DNA from: Pseudomonadales bacterium
Lineage (GTDB): Bacteria; Pseudomonadota; Gammaproteobacteria; Pseudomonadales; Ketobacteraceae
DNA length: 64,000 bases
NCBI GenBank assembly: GCA_002708905.1
Contig: PAPM01000023.1
Coordinates: forward strand, 62,001-126,000
Direction: 5' to 3'
The position numbers and the translations under genes are program-made. Below, piece after piece: positions 26,629 to 35,052 of this stretch; within the stretch, counting starts at the first letter, position 1; each line of letters opens with the position of its first letter. The notes beneath the pieces are model-generated. The model did not search any database. It had not been told where the DNA came from and saw only the letters and a list, made by a program, of their open reading frames with translations.

Positions 26629-28542
26629 TCAATGCAAATCCGGCACCACCCCAACCTGAGGCATATTCGCCAGTCCCACATCCCGGGCATGCTCTTCAAA
26701 TCCTTTATTCTTCCAGAAGAACGCGCCCGGCATGGTGGTGGGAATCACCAACACATAGAACAAAGCCCGGCCAATCAACAGGGCCGTCAAACCGGCCACC
26801 AGCATCAGAGCGAACAGCGCCACACCGGCAGACTCCAGCGGCAACAATACCAACCCCAGTGCCATGGCAGCACAGGCAGCAATCAGCCCATTGCGCAGGG
26901 CGTAAGTTTTACCAAACGTGGTGCACTGCACGTAATGGGAAGCCGCACCTTCACCGGATTCCACATTAAGGTATTTGGCGTGGGCAATCAGGCCGATGCC
27001 TTCACCGGCGAAACCGATCAGTGCCATGGCGCCCAGCACGGTCAGCAAAGTGGTGGTATCCGCCCCGTTTACCAGGGCCAGCGGTAGCAGGAATACCCCC
27101 AGCAACAGGCTGCCCAGGCTGAACATGGTGCCGAAGAAAGAGGTGATCACCTGCCAGTGATTCCAGAAGGGGCGCGCCTTGATGCGGTAGCTTTTGTGCA
27201 TGTACCACAGGCCAACCAAGCCGGAGAGTGCAGCAAAGCCACCGGCCACCAGGGCCAGCACGTCCACAAATCCCCACTCCAGCCAGATATTCACCAGCTT
27301 GAAGAACGTGTATGCGCCCAGACCGGTCAGGAACAAAGTAACGCCCAGTCCCTCACGGGATACCGGGGAATGCCTGAGGTTATTGAAGCCGCGATAGAAA
27401 CGCATGGGTTTGCCCAGGTGCATGGTGGACAGGATCAGCCCCCACATCTGCAACCCCATGAAGACGGCCAGCATAGGGATAAACAGCAGGCTGCTTTCAA
27501 TAGCGGCGATGCTGTCCAGCCCAATAAAAGGCGCCAGCAGCACGGTGATGAAGGCGCCGATGACAGCCTGGGTGGCCAGGGTGAAAATCACCAGGGGATT
27601 CTCCCGTGAACTCAAGCGCGCCAGATTCCAGGAAACTTCCTTGCCTTCCTTTTCGTCCACCACGGAGCGGAATTGACCGTCTTCGCCTTTGGCGTACTTC
27701 ACCGGCATGGAATCCGTGCGGGTGACTTCGTTGGGCATGGTTTTGGTTTGCTGGAAGCGGATATTGGGGTTGGTAATACTGGGATCGGGGAAGCCGGGAA
27801 TCTGCGGCAATACCTGCTCACGGTTTTCCGGGGTGTTTTCAATCACACCGAAGTTCAGGGCGTTCCCCAAACAGGCGGAGACACAGGCCGGTTTCAGGCC
27901 TTCTTCCAGTCGGTCCACACACATGTTGCACTTGGACACCTGCCCCTGAATCGGGTCCAGCTGCGGCGCATTGTAGGGGCAAACCCAGGTGCAGTAACCG
28001 CAACCGAAACAGGTATCCGGGTCCTGCAATACGGCACCGTATTCCGCATGTTTGGTGTAGGCGCGGGTAGGACAGCCCTTCAGACACACCGGATCATCGC
28101 AATGGTTACAGGCCATAGAGATGTTCATCCGCTTGTAGTCGGGATAGGTCCCCCCTTCCACATAGCCTACAGAACGAAAACTGATGTGCGCCGGGTTGCC
28201 GTTCTTTTCACTGCAGGCGGCTTCGCAGGCGTGGCAGCCGATGCAGTTGTCCGCGGTAAAGTGAAAACCGTGCTGTTTGTAGCGATTGGGGTTCTCCCCC
28301 ACCGCCGGATTCTGGTTGATCAGCAGGGACTGACCTTCCGGCGCACAGCCACCACTTAATTCCAGCAGGTCGATCTTGCGACCATAGCGGTTGGTGTCCT
28401 GCACCTTTGGGTCGAATAACTTAGCGTAGTTCTGTTCCCCGGGGCGCTTCTCCCAAGTGGGTTGCGGGCCATCATAAACGGGATCGGGATCGGCTCCGAT
28501 TTGATCCAGGCGATCGCGAACGGCGCGTAATAAACTTAACAT
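26629..28542 (-). CDS. DmsB-DmsC fusion: four-cluster ferredoxin subunit and membrane anchor
   Basis: A protein of 637 residues combining two subunits. Residues 95-230 hold sixteen cysteines in four DmsB-like groups (C100/103/106/110; C145/148/153/157; C178/181/184/188; C205/208/220/224) for four [4Fe-4S] clusters. From about residue 310 come eight or more hydrophobic helices of DmsC type (LSTMHLGKPMRFYRGFNNLRHSPVSREG is spread over 375-402). It should pass electrons from membrane quinol to, or receive them from, the catalytic subunit encoded just upstream. The first 90 residues are an extension without an obvious family. No export signal is visible, so the clusters face the cytoplasm. Confidence 0.88.
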   Translation of the reverse strand: MLSLLRAVRDRLDQIGADPDPVYDGPQPTWEKRPGEQNYAKLFDPKVQDTNRYGRKIDLLELSGGCAPEGQSLLINQNPAVGENPNRYKQHGFHFTADNCIGCHACEAACSEKNGNPAHISFRSVGYVEGGTYPDYKRMNISMACNHCDDPVCLKGCPTRAYTKHAEYGAVLQDPDTCFGCGYCTWVCPYNAPQLDPIQGQVSKCNMCVDRLEEGLKPACVSACLGNALNFGVIENTPENREQVLPQIPGFPDPSITNPNIRFQQTKTMPNEVTRTDSMPVKYAKGEDGQFRSVVDEKEGKEVSWNLARLSSRENPLVIFTLATQAVIGAFITVLLAPFIGLDSIAAIESSLLFIPMLAVFMGLQMWGLILSTMHLGKPMRFYRGFNNLRHSPVSREGLGVTLFLTGLGAYTFFKLVNIWLEWGFVDVLALVAGGFAALSGLVGLWYMHKSYRIKARPFWNHWQVITSFFGTMFSLGSLLLGVFLLPLALVNGADTTTLLTVLGAMALIGFAGEGIGLIAHAKYLNVESGEGAASHYVQCTTFGKTYALRNGLIAACAAMALGLVLLPLESAGVALFALMLVAGLTALLIGRALFYVLVIPTTMPGAFFWKNKGFEEHARDVGLANMPQVGVVPDLH

Positions 28543-28568
28543 GTTGTCTCCTCTCTCCTGGATTCCGT

Positions 28569-30794
28569 TTAAAACGCCCGGCGCTGGGCGTTGAGCTTGG
28601 CCGCCTGCTTCTGGTCAGTGTGCTCAATACGCACCGAGCACTGTTTATAGGCGGGTTGGCGTGAATGGGGATCCAGTAATCCCAATGACAGGCGATTCAC
28701 ACAGTCGTGGAAATGGAAGGGTATGAACACCATGTTGCGCGGTACCCGCTGGGTCAGTTGCACCATCACCACCGCATCACCGCGACGGGACACCAGGCGC
28801 ACATAGGTCTGATGCTTGATGCCCAGCTCCGCAGCGGCATCCGGGTTCATTTCCATATAGGGGGTTGGGCTGAACTTGTTGCAGTTCCCCAATTTGCCGG
28901 TGCGGGTACGGGTGTGGAAATGCTCCACCACGCGGCCACTGTTGAGCCAGAACGGATAGTCCTCGCAGGGGCGTTCGTTGTTGTCGATGAACGGCAGCGC
29001 GATCAGGTTGGCTTTGCCGTCAGCGGTTTGGAAACGGCCATCGGTGTAAAGACGTTGATCGCCTTTGACGCCTTCGCTATCCACCTTCTGGGTTGCCAAC
29101 TGCTCTTCACGCTGCTTTTCACGAAATGGCCATTGAATACCGCGGCTCTGCTCGATCAGGTCATGGTTCATGCCGGAAATATCCAACGTGCGGGAGTCGC
29201 CCTTGGACAACTGCTTCATCTCATTGAAGGCGCCTTCCGGCGTTTCGGGGAATTTGATCTTTTGGCCGTTCTCAAAGCGCTTGGCCAGTTCGGTGAAGAT
29301 CCAGAAATCCGGCTTGGATTCGGCATGGGGCGGCACCACCGGGCGGATCAGGTTCACCCGGCGTTCGGTATTGGTGAAGCAGCCGGTTTTCTCGGCCCAT
29401 ACGGCCGCCGGTAAATACATATGGGAATATTGATTGGTTTCCACATCCTGATAGGCATCCTGCACCACCAGGAACTCCAGCTTCTCCAGCGTTTTGCGGA
29501 TACGGGGCGTGTTGGGCATGGAGGTCATGGGGTTGGTGGCCACCAGCCATAACCCTTTCACCTGACCGGTTTCGATGGCAGGCAGGATATCCGTCATGCA
29601 CATACCGCGCTTTTGCGGGAAGAAGGATTCATCAATACCCCAGAATTCAGCGATCTCTTTGCGGTCTTTTTCTTTTTCCAGGGCGCGATAACCCGGCAGA
29701 CCGGAACAGGAAGACCATTCCCGGGTGCCCATGGCGTTGCACTGGCCGGTGATGGACAGGCTGGTACCACCAGGCTTGCCGATGTTGCCGGTAATCAGGT
29801 TCAGGTTGTTGATACCCACCACGCCGTCGGAACCATGGGTGCTCTGGTTGATGCCCATGGTCCAGATGCTCATGGCGGCACCGGCTTTGGCATACAGGCG
29901 CGCCACGTTGCGAATGGTGTCTTCGTCGATGCCGCAGATACGGGCTGCCGTGGTGGGATCGTAATCCTTTACGCAGTTTTCCAGCGCTTCGATACCGTTG
30001 GTGTGGGCGTTGATGTAATCACGGTCTTCCAGGCCTTCCGCCAGGATCACATGCATCAGGGCATTCTGCAGCACCACGTCCGTTCCCGGCGTGATAGGCA
30101 GATGAATATCCGCAAACTGGGCGAACATGGTGACACGGGGGTCCACCACGATCAGCGGGAACTTGCGTTTCTCCAGCGCTTCTTTCAAACGCCAGTAAAT
30201 AATCGGATGCTGTTCCGGCAGGTTTGAACCCCAAGCCATCAGGCACTCGGTATGTTCAAAATCCTCGTAGCATCCCGGCGGGCCATCGGAGCCGAAAGAG
30301 CGCTTGTAGCCGGATACCGCAGACGCCATGCACAGGGTGGTGTTGCCATCGTAGTTATTGGTGCCAATACAGCCCCGCACCAGTTTTCCCAGAGTATAAA
30401 ATTCTTCGGTCATGATCTGACCGGTGGAGATCACCGCAAAGGCATCCCGACCGTATTGCCCCTGAATGCGCTTGATCTCAGACGCCATTTTGTCGAGGGC
30501 ACTGTCCCAACTGGCGGGCTGCCAGGCATCCCAGGGCTTGTTCCGGACGATGGGAGTAGTACCGCGGCCGGCGGCTTCAAACAGTTCGTGCTCAAAAATC
30601 CCCTTGATACAGAGCTTGCCCCGGTTGACATCCGCCGTGGCCACACCTCGGGTCGCCACCGCTTTACCGGCTGCGTCCAACCCCACTTCAATGGAACAAC
30701 CCGTGGAACAGTAACCACAGGTGGTGTATTTCCATTCCTGGACTTTCTTGTCCAATATTTTGATTTTTTTGCGATCCTGTCGGCCAAAAAGCAT
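28569..30794 (-). CDS. Molybdopterin oxidoreductase catalytic subunit (NasA/NapA-like)
   Basis: An enzyme of 741 residues. The N-terminal cluster motif is C26-x2-C29-x3-C33-x28-C62, with the lysine of CIKG at 64 as in nitrate reductases. The stretch DGNTTLCMASAVSGYKRSFG places Cys155 as the expected molybdenum ligand, and CYEDFEHTECLMAWGSN follows. Other typical parts are PGGTSLSITGQCNAMGTREW and VVEHFHTRTRTGKL. This most resembles the NapA/NasA/NarB nitrate reductase clade, so nitrate reduction is the leading guess, with other oxyanions or formate possible. No twin-arginine signal precedes the cluster. It forms an operon with the DmsBC fusion (26 bp gap). Confidence 0.83.
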   Translation of the reverse strand: MLFGRQDRKKIKILDKKVQEWKYTTCGYCSTGCSIEVGLDAAGKAVATRGVATADVNRGKLCIKGIFEHELFEAAGRGTTPIVRNKPWDAWQPASWDSALDKMASEIKRIQGQYGRDAFAVISTGQIMTEEFYTLGKLVRGCIGTNNYDGNTTLCMASAVSGYKRSFGSDGPPGCYEDFEHTECLMAWGSNLPEQHPIIYWRLKEALEKRKFPLIVVDPRVTMFAQFADIHLPITPGTDVVLQNALMHVILAEGLEDRDYINAHTNGIEALENCVKDYDPTTAARICGIDEDTIRNVARLYAKAGAAMSIWTMGINQSTHGSDGVVGINNLNLITGNIGKPGGTSLSITGQCNAMGTREWSSCSGLPGYRALEKEKDRKEIAEFWGIDESFFPQKRGMCMTDILPAIETGQVKGLWLVATNPMTSMPNTPRIRKTLEKLEFLVVQDAYQDVETNQYSHMYLPAAVWAEKTGCFTNTERRVNLIRPVVPPHAESKPDFWIFTELAKRFENGQKIKFPETPEGAFNEMKQLSKGDSRTLDISGMNHDLIEQSRGIQWPFREKQREEQLATQKVDSEGVKGDQRLYTDGRFQTADGKANLIALPFIDNNERPCEDYPFWLNSGRVVEHFHTRTRTGKLGNCNKFSPTPYMEMNPDAAAELGIKHQTYVRLVSRRGDAVVMVQLTQRVPRNMVFIPFHFHDCVNRLSLGLLDPHSRQPAYKQCSVRIEHTDQKQAAKLNAQRRAF

Positions 30795-31098
30795 TATTTT
30801 GGTTCCCCTTCGCGATTTACAGCTCTTAAAAGGTGCGTCAAAAATTAACTAAACAAACAATTGCGCACATCACTGGTGCATTTTGATCATCAAAACGCCT
30901 ATTTTTGGTGATAAGCAAAGAATCCTGAATAGAAATAACAAGATACGTGCCACAAGAACCGGACGATCTGTGGGGTATTAGGAGAAACTCAGGTAAATCA
31001 GATAGCGAAGAGGGAAGTAGGCAGAGTTCGGCAAAGCTACAGGGAGTACCGGCAAACAGGAGGGGCAGATGGGGATAAAGCCCACCCGCCCCGGAAGA
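30795..31098. other. Intergenic region, about 300 bp, no gene seen
   Basis: The stretch lies between two minus-strand genes: the start of the molybdoenzyme operon and the end of the DUF2333 gene. It should hold the operon's promoter. The only structure seen is the TTTTGAT/ATCAAAA palindrome at 30881-30895. I see no convincing small gene or RNA. Confidence 0.6.
30881..30895. promoter_or_regulatory. 15-nt palindrome upstream of the molybdoenzyme operon
   Basis: TTTTGAT-C-ATCAAAA has perfect 7-bp arms around one central base, about 90 bp upstream of the catalytic-subunit ATG. The half sites resemble those of FNR/ANR (TTGAT/ATCAA), but the spacing is one base, not four, so it is not a standard FNR box. 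It is a candidate operator for an unknown regulator. Confidence 0.4.
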
Positions 31099-32103
31099 TC
31101 AGCCCTGCTCCAATAACCGGCGCAAGTCGATGATGGCCGCGTTGGCCCGGGAGATATAGTTGGCCATGACCAGGGAGTGATTGGCAAAGAGACCAAAGCC
31201 CGATCCATTCAGGATCATCGGGCTACCCACGGACTGTTGGGTGGATTCCAGCTCCCGCACGATCTGGCGCAAACTGACCATGGCGTTTTTCTTTTCCAGA
31301 ATATCCTTGAAATCGACCTCAATGGCCTTCATCAAATGGATCAGTGCATAGGAAGCGCCACGGGCTTCGTAGAACACGTCATCAATTTGGGTGAACGGCG
31401 TTTTAAGCCGCATCTCCTGAGGACTCTGGGTTGACTGCTTGGCAGCAGAGTCCCCTGCCAGGTCAACATTGATTTGCTCTTTACCGACACTGGCGCTGAG
31501 CTTTTGCGACAGGCTGCCCAAGCGGGTTTCCACGTCCGCCAGCCAGTTTCTCAGATTATCCGCCCGGGCATAGAACTGGGCGTTGGTGACATCGTCATCC
31601 AGCAGTCGTACCTGATAGGCTTCGAGGTACTGAATGCCACGGCGATATTCTGATTCGGTTGAAGGGAACCAGAAGCTATTGTTATCAAAATGCAGTTGCG
31701 GTTCGGCACGGGCCAAGTCCACATCCTCACGGGAAGTGGATTGTGAGCGGGCGATGTCTTTACGCAATGCCCTGCTCATATCCCGGATCTGCACCAACAC
31801 GCCGAATTCCCAATTGGCGATGTTATCCAGCCATAAACCAGGCGGGGCGATATCATTGGAAATATAGCCACCGGGCTTATCCAGCAGCACGTTGCCCAAA
31901 CGAATCAACGTAGAGGTGGTGGCAAAACCGATTGCCGGTTGCTTGCCCAATGCTGCGGCGTCCTGCTCCACCACGCGGGGAACATCCCAGACATCCGGCT
32001 CAGCGCTCCAATAAACGCCCAACCCGACAGCAACCAACAGATAGACCACCACCAATCCGGTGATCAATTTAGCCCACATGCTTTTATTCTCGTGCGTATC
32101 CAA
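31099..32103 (-). CDS. DUF2333 family membrane-anchored protein
   Basis: A protein of 334 residues with one N-terminal membrane helix (LITGLVVVYLLVAVGLGVYW) followed by a long helical periplasmic part. It resembles DUF2333 proteins of pseudomonads (GFATTSTLIRLGNVLLDKPGGY, WLDNIANWEFGVLVQIRDM). Function unknown. It lies 76 bp after lapD on the same strand and may be co-transcribed with lapG-lapD, which would suggest an envelope role related to biofilm adhesin control; the link is positional only. Confidence 0.75.
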   Translation of the reverse strand: MDTHENKSMWAKLITGLVVVYLLVAVGLGVYWSAEPDVWDVPRVVEQDAAALGKQPAIGFATTSTLIRLGNVLLDKPGGYISNDIAPPGLWLDNIANWEFGVLVQIRDMSRALRKDIARSQSTSREDVDLARAEPQLHFDNNSFWFPSTESEYRRGIQYLEAYQVRLLDDDVTNAQFYARADNLRNWLADVETRLGSLSQKLSASVGKEQINVDLAGDSAAKQSTQSPQEMRLKTPFTQIDDVFYEARGASYALIHLMKAIEVDFKDILEKKNAMVSLRQIVRELESTQQSVGSPMILNGSGFGLFANHSLVMANYISRANAAIIDLRRLLEQG

Positions 32104-32179
32104 TCCCGTTTCCTCGACCTGCGGTTTTCTGTCCCTAAGCTAACTGTTTATGTTCACAGTAGCAACCTTCGTTCAGCCG

Positions 32180-34171
32180 TTAAGCCGCCTCGCGGTCCGG
32201 TTGTGGCTGCCCGAGGAAATACCCCTGGGCTCCATCCAGCTGGAAGCGACGCAGCAGATTCCATTGCGCCTCTCCTTCCACCATTTCGGCGGTGAGCAGG
32301 ATCTGACGACTGTGGGCTATGCGCACCAGAGACTGCACGAAAAACTGGTGATCCAGATTATCTTCAATGTCCCGAATATAAGAGCTGTCGACCTTGATGG
32401 AATACAGCTGCAAGCCACTGAGATAGCCGAAGCTGCTGTTGGTGGTGCCGAAATGGTCGATGGTAAGCTTGGCACCCATTTCTTTCAGGCTGACGGCCAG
32501 GCGGCGTAGCTTTCCATGGGCTGTTCGAACCGTGATCTCCGGCACCTCAAAGATCAGATAGGGTGCCACGTCCGGGTTATTGCGCAGGGTTGCCAACAAC
32601 CAGGTATCGAAGTCCTCTTCCCGCACACTGTGGCTGGAAAGATTCACCGCCAGCGGTGCCCGTTTGCCGTGCTGCTGGGATTTCAGCTGCTCGATCAGCA
32701 ACTCTATAATCATCCGATCGAAACGGCTTACCATCTCGAAGCGCTCCACCAAAGGAATAAAGTGGCCGGCCGTCACCAACTTGCCGTCCACCGCCACCCT
32801 CGCCAGCACCTCGTGATGCATAAGGGTCTGGTCTACGCAAGAAATCACCGGCTGGTAATGCAGAACCACTTTCTTTTTGGCAATCACATCTTCCAGGAAC
32901 GTTGCCCAGTTGCTGACCCCGGGCATGCTGGGAGCCAGGGCGTCGCCGTGGGCACTTTCATCATAAACTTCCACATGACCACTTTGAAAACTCTGCGCCC
33001 GCTCCAGGGCTGCGGCGGCCTGGGCTTCCAACAGTTTGGGATCATCCCCCACCTTGCAGGCACTCATGCCCGCATAGAGCTGTACCGAGGAGCCGCCCAG
33101 ATTAAGACCATCCAGGCGTTGCATTTTGCCCAGCGCGGTTTCCATCAGAACCTTGACTCTCTCAATGGTCTGATGGGGTAACAGGGCGGCGAACCGGGTA
33201 CCGGTCACCCGCGCAACGCAATGGCCTTCCACTTGTTCCAGGGTTTGCTGCCACACCTGACCCAGGCGGCGCAGCACCAGGTTACCGGCATCGTGGCCAT
33301 AGTGTTCGTTGTATTGCCCCATGCCCTTCACCTGCAGTCGCACCAGCACCCCGCTAAAAGGTTCTTCCGAGGATTCCAGCCGCGCCTGCAACTGGGCATT
33401 AAAGAAACGTCCATTGCCCAGCCCGGTAATGGTATCCACATAGGCCTGGTTACGGACTTGTTCAATCTGGGCCACCTGCTCGTCGAACAGGACTTTCAGC
33501 TGGCGGGTCATGCGATTGATGGCCTGCACGACCCGCTTCAGCTCACGGGTTTTGGGCAATGGCTGCTGGCCGGTGAAATCCTTGTTGCAGATCAGCTCGG
33601 CCTGTTTCTCCAGGGTGCGCAGGGGGGTTAATACCGCACGCACGATCATCAATATCACCACCCAGCTGATGCCGCCGACAAACAGGAACAACCAGAATGC
33701 CTGCTTGGCCGCCACCCACAGGTTGCGATTGGCTGCATCTTTATCCGCAAACACCCGCACCTCACCAACCCGGCGCCAGCCCTCGGTAATTTCGCTGATA
33801 CCAGGCATGGGATTGATCTCCAGCCAATCCACAAACCAATCGGGCACCTGATTCGGCGGCGGCTCCATGGACCGGCGGGTAACCACATCCCCATCCGGAT
33901 TGCGCAATATGATTTCAGCAAAGTCACCCCGATCAAAGATGGCGTCCACCATGGTCTGGACCATCGCCAGGTCGTCCTGCCCCAGCGGTTTGGACAGGGA
34001 CAGCCCCAACGACGTAGCCGTATCCTGGGCATGGCTGTGCATCTGCATCTCCAGGTAATCCCGGCTATTGCGCACACTCAAGTAACAAATCCCCGCCAAT
34101 AACACCAACAACAAACCGGTGATCAAAAGAACCATTTGACGATGTAAGCTCACTCTTCTCTCCTCTGCCAT
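32180..34171 (-). CDS. lapD: LapD-type c-di-GMP receptor
   Basis: An inner-membrane protein of 663 residues: TM helix about 12-30, periplasmic LapD/MoxY-like domain about 31-150, second TM (FWLFLFVGGISWVVILMIV), HAMP, GGDEF-like and EAL-like domains. Both catalytic domains look inactive. The GGDEF site reads VTGTRF, and the EAL second metal motif reads TIDHFGTTNSS instead of DDFG. This is the LapD pattern: c-di-GMP binding to the dead EAL domain makes the periplasmic part sequester LapG, keeping the adhesin on the surface. lapG lies immediately upstream. No LapA-like adhesin gene is in the window. Confidence 0.88.
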   Translation of the reverse strand: MAEERRVSLHRQMVLLITGLLLVLLAGICYLSVRNSRDYLEMQMHSHAQDTATSLGLSLSKPLGQDDLAMVQTMVDAIFDRGDFAEIILRNPDGDVVTRRSMEPPPNQVPDWFVDWLEINPMPGISEITEGWRRVGEVRVFADKDAANRNLWVAAKQAFWLFLFVGGISWVVILMIVRAVLTPLRTLEKQAELICNKDFTGQQPLPKTRELKRVVQAINRMTRQLKVLFDEQVAQIEQVRNQAYVDTITGLGNGRFFNAQLQARLESSEEPFSGVLVRLQVKGMGQYNEHYGHDAGNLVLRRLGQVWQQTLEQVEGHCVARVTGTRFAALLPHQTIERVKVLMETALGKMQRLDGLNLGGSSVQLYAGMSACKVGDDPKLLEAQAAAALERAQSFQSGHVEVYDESAHGDALAPSMPGVSNWATFLEDVIAKKKVVLHYQPVISCVDQTLMHHEVLARVAVDGKLVTAGHFIPLVERFEMVSRFDRMIIELLIEQLKSQQHGKRAPLAVNLSSHSVREEDFDTWLLATLRNNPDVAPYLIFEVPEITVRTAHGKLRRLAVSLKEMGAKLTIDHFGTTNSSFGYLSGLQLYSIKVDSSYIRDIEDNLDHQFFVQSLVRIAHSRQILLTAEMVEGEAQWNLLRRFQLDGAQGYFLGQPQPDREAA

Positions 34172-34236
34172 GTCAACGGCATGGCGCGATCCAAGCTAAG
34201 TACCTAGTTTATTTTGTTTATTCAACGAGTGTATCG

Positions 34237-34878
34237 CTAAAGGCTTCCCATACCCAAGCGTACTCTCAGGTCACGCCACATGGTAATGTCATCGGCGTCA
34301 CCCAGGCGGGTATCCTCACCCCGGGTTTTGGCTTTCCACAAACCCTCTGCATTGAAACTGTAAACCGGTTCCAGGTCCGGCCGCATTGACGCAGGTAGCA
34401 TCTCCTGCACCAGGATATCCAGCACCAGGGGCTCCCCCTGATCCGGGTAATAGGTCAACACCATATGGGGTTCATTCAGGCGCAAGGCTTTAACGTAGGT
34501 GATACGCATGTGCTTGGCAGGTACCCCCAGCTGGCGCAGGGTAAAATACTTGGCAATGGCGAAGTCCTCACAGTCCCCGCCGTTGCTGGCCAGGGTTTCG
34601 ATGGGCGTGGCCCAGTAGTCTTCCTGTTGCCAGTGGTCCCGGTCACTGCGAAAACGCAGGCGATTGAAAAACTGGTTGACCGCCCGCAGCTGCTCGACCG
34701 TATTCTGATAGGTATTGTCCCAAACCAGCTTTTCCCAACGCTCAATGCGCTCCACCCCTACGGTGCCATATTGGTCATACACTTTGCCCTTGATCTCTAA
34801 AGGGAGTGCCCCCGCTGTTGCCGCGGTACAGACCACCAATAAAAGAACCAGGACTGCCGGTCTTGTTCGCTTACCCAC
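34237..34878 (-). CDS. lapG: LapG periplasmic cysteine protease (BTLCP family)
   Basis: A protein of 213 residues from GTG 34878 with a clear signal peptide (VLVLLLVVCTAATAGA). The transglutaminase-like catalytic set is Cys103 in NGGDCEDFA, His138 in NEPHMVL and Asp154 in LVLDILV. Asp102 and Glu104 flank the Cys as in the calcium-binding loop of characterised LapG. It should cleave the N-terminus of a large surface adhesin when c-di-GMP is low and LapD releases it. It shares a divergent intergenic region with dsbD and precedes lapD by 65 bp. Confidence 0.9.
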   Translation of the reverse strand: MGKRTRPAVLVLLLVVCTAATAGALPLEIKGKVYDQYGTVGVERIERWEKLVWDNTYQNTVEQLRAVNQFFNRLRFRSDRDHWQQEDYWATPIETLASNGGDCEDFAIAKYFTLRQLGVPAKHMRITYVKALRLNEPHMVLTYYPDQGEPLVLDILVQEMLPASMRPDLEPVYSFNAEGLWKAKTRGEDTRLGDADDITMWRDLRVRLGMGSL

Positions 34879-35052
34879 GGATCGCTCAGTAATGTGGTTG
34901 GGATAAGGTTAACTATAGCAGTGCTTCCGTTTTGCTCATGAAAGGGTTCACATTCTTGGGTTTCGCCTTGTGCCAGTGAAACCCTTTTGCCGCAGATGCG
35001 TCTAACGTTACACTGAGCCCCTTTTAAAAAATGATTTAGGCACCAAGTAACC

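Noticed and set aside
30881-30895. FNR/ANR box before the molybdoenzyme operon
   Set aside because: The half sites fit but are separated by one base instead of four, so it is listed only as an unnamed palindrome.
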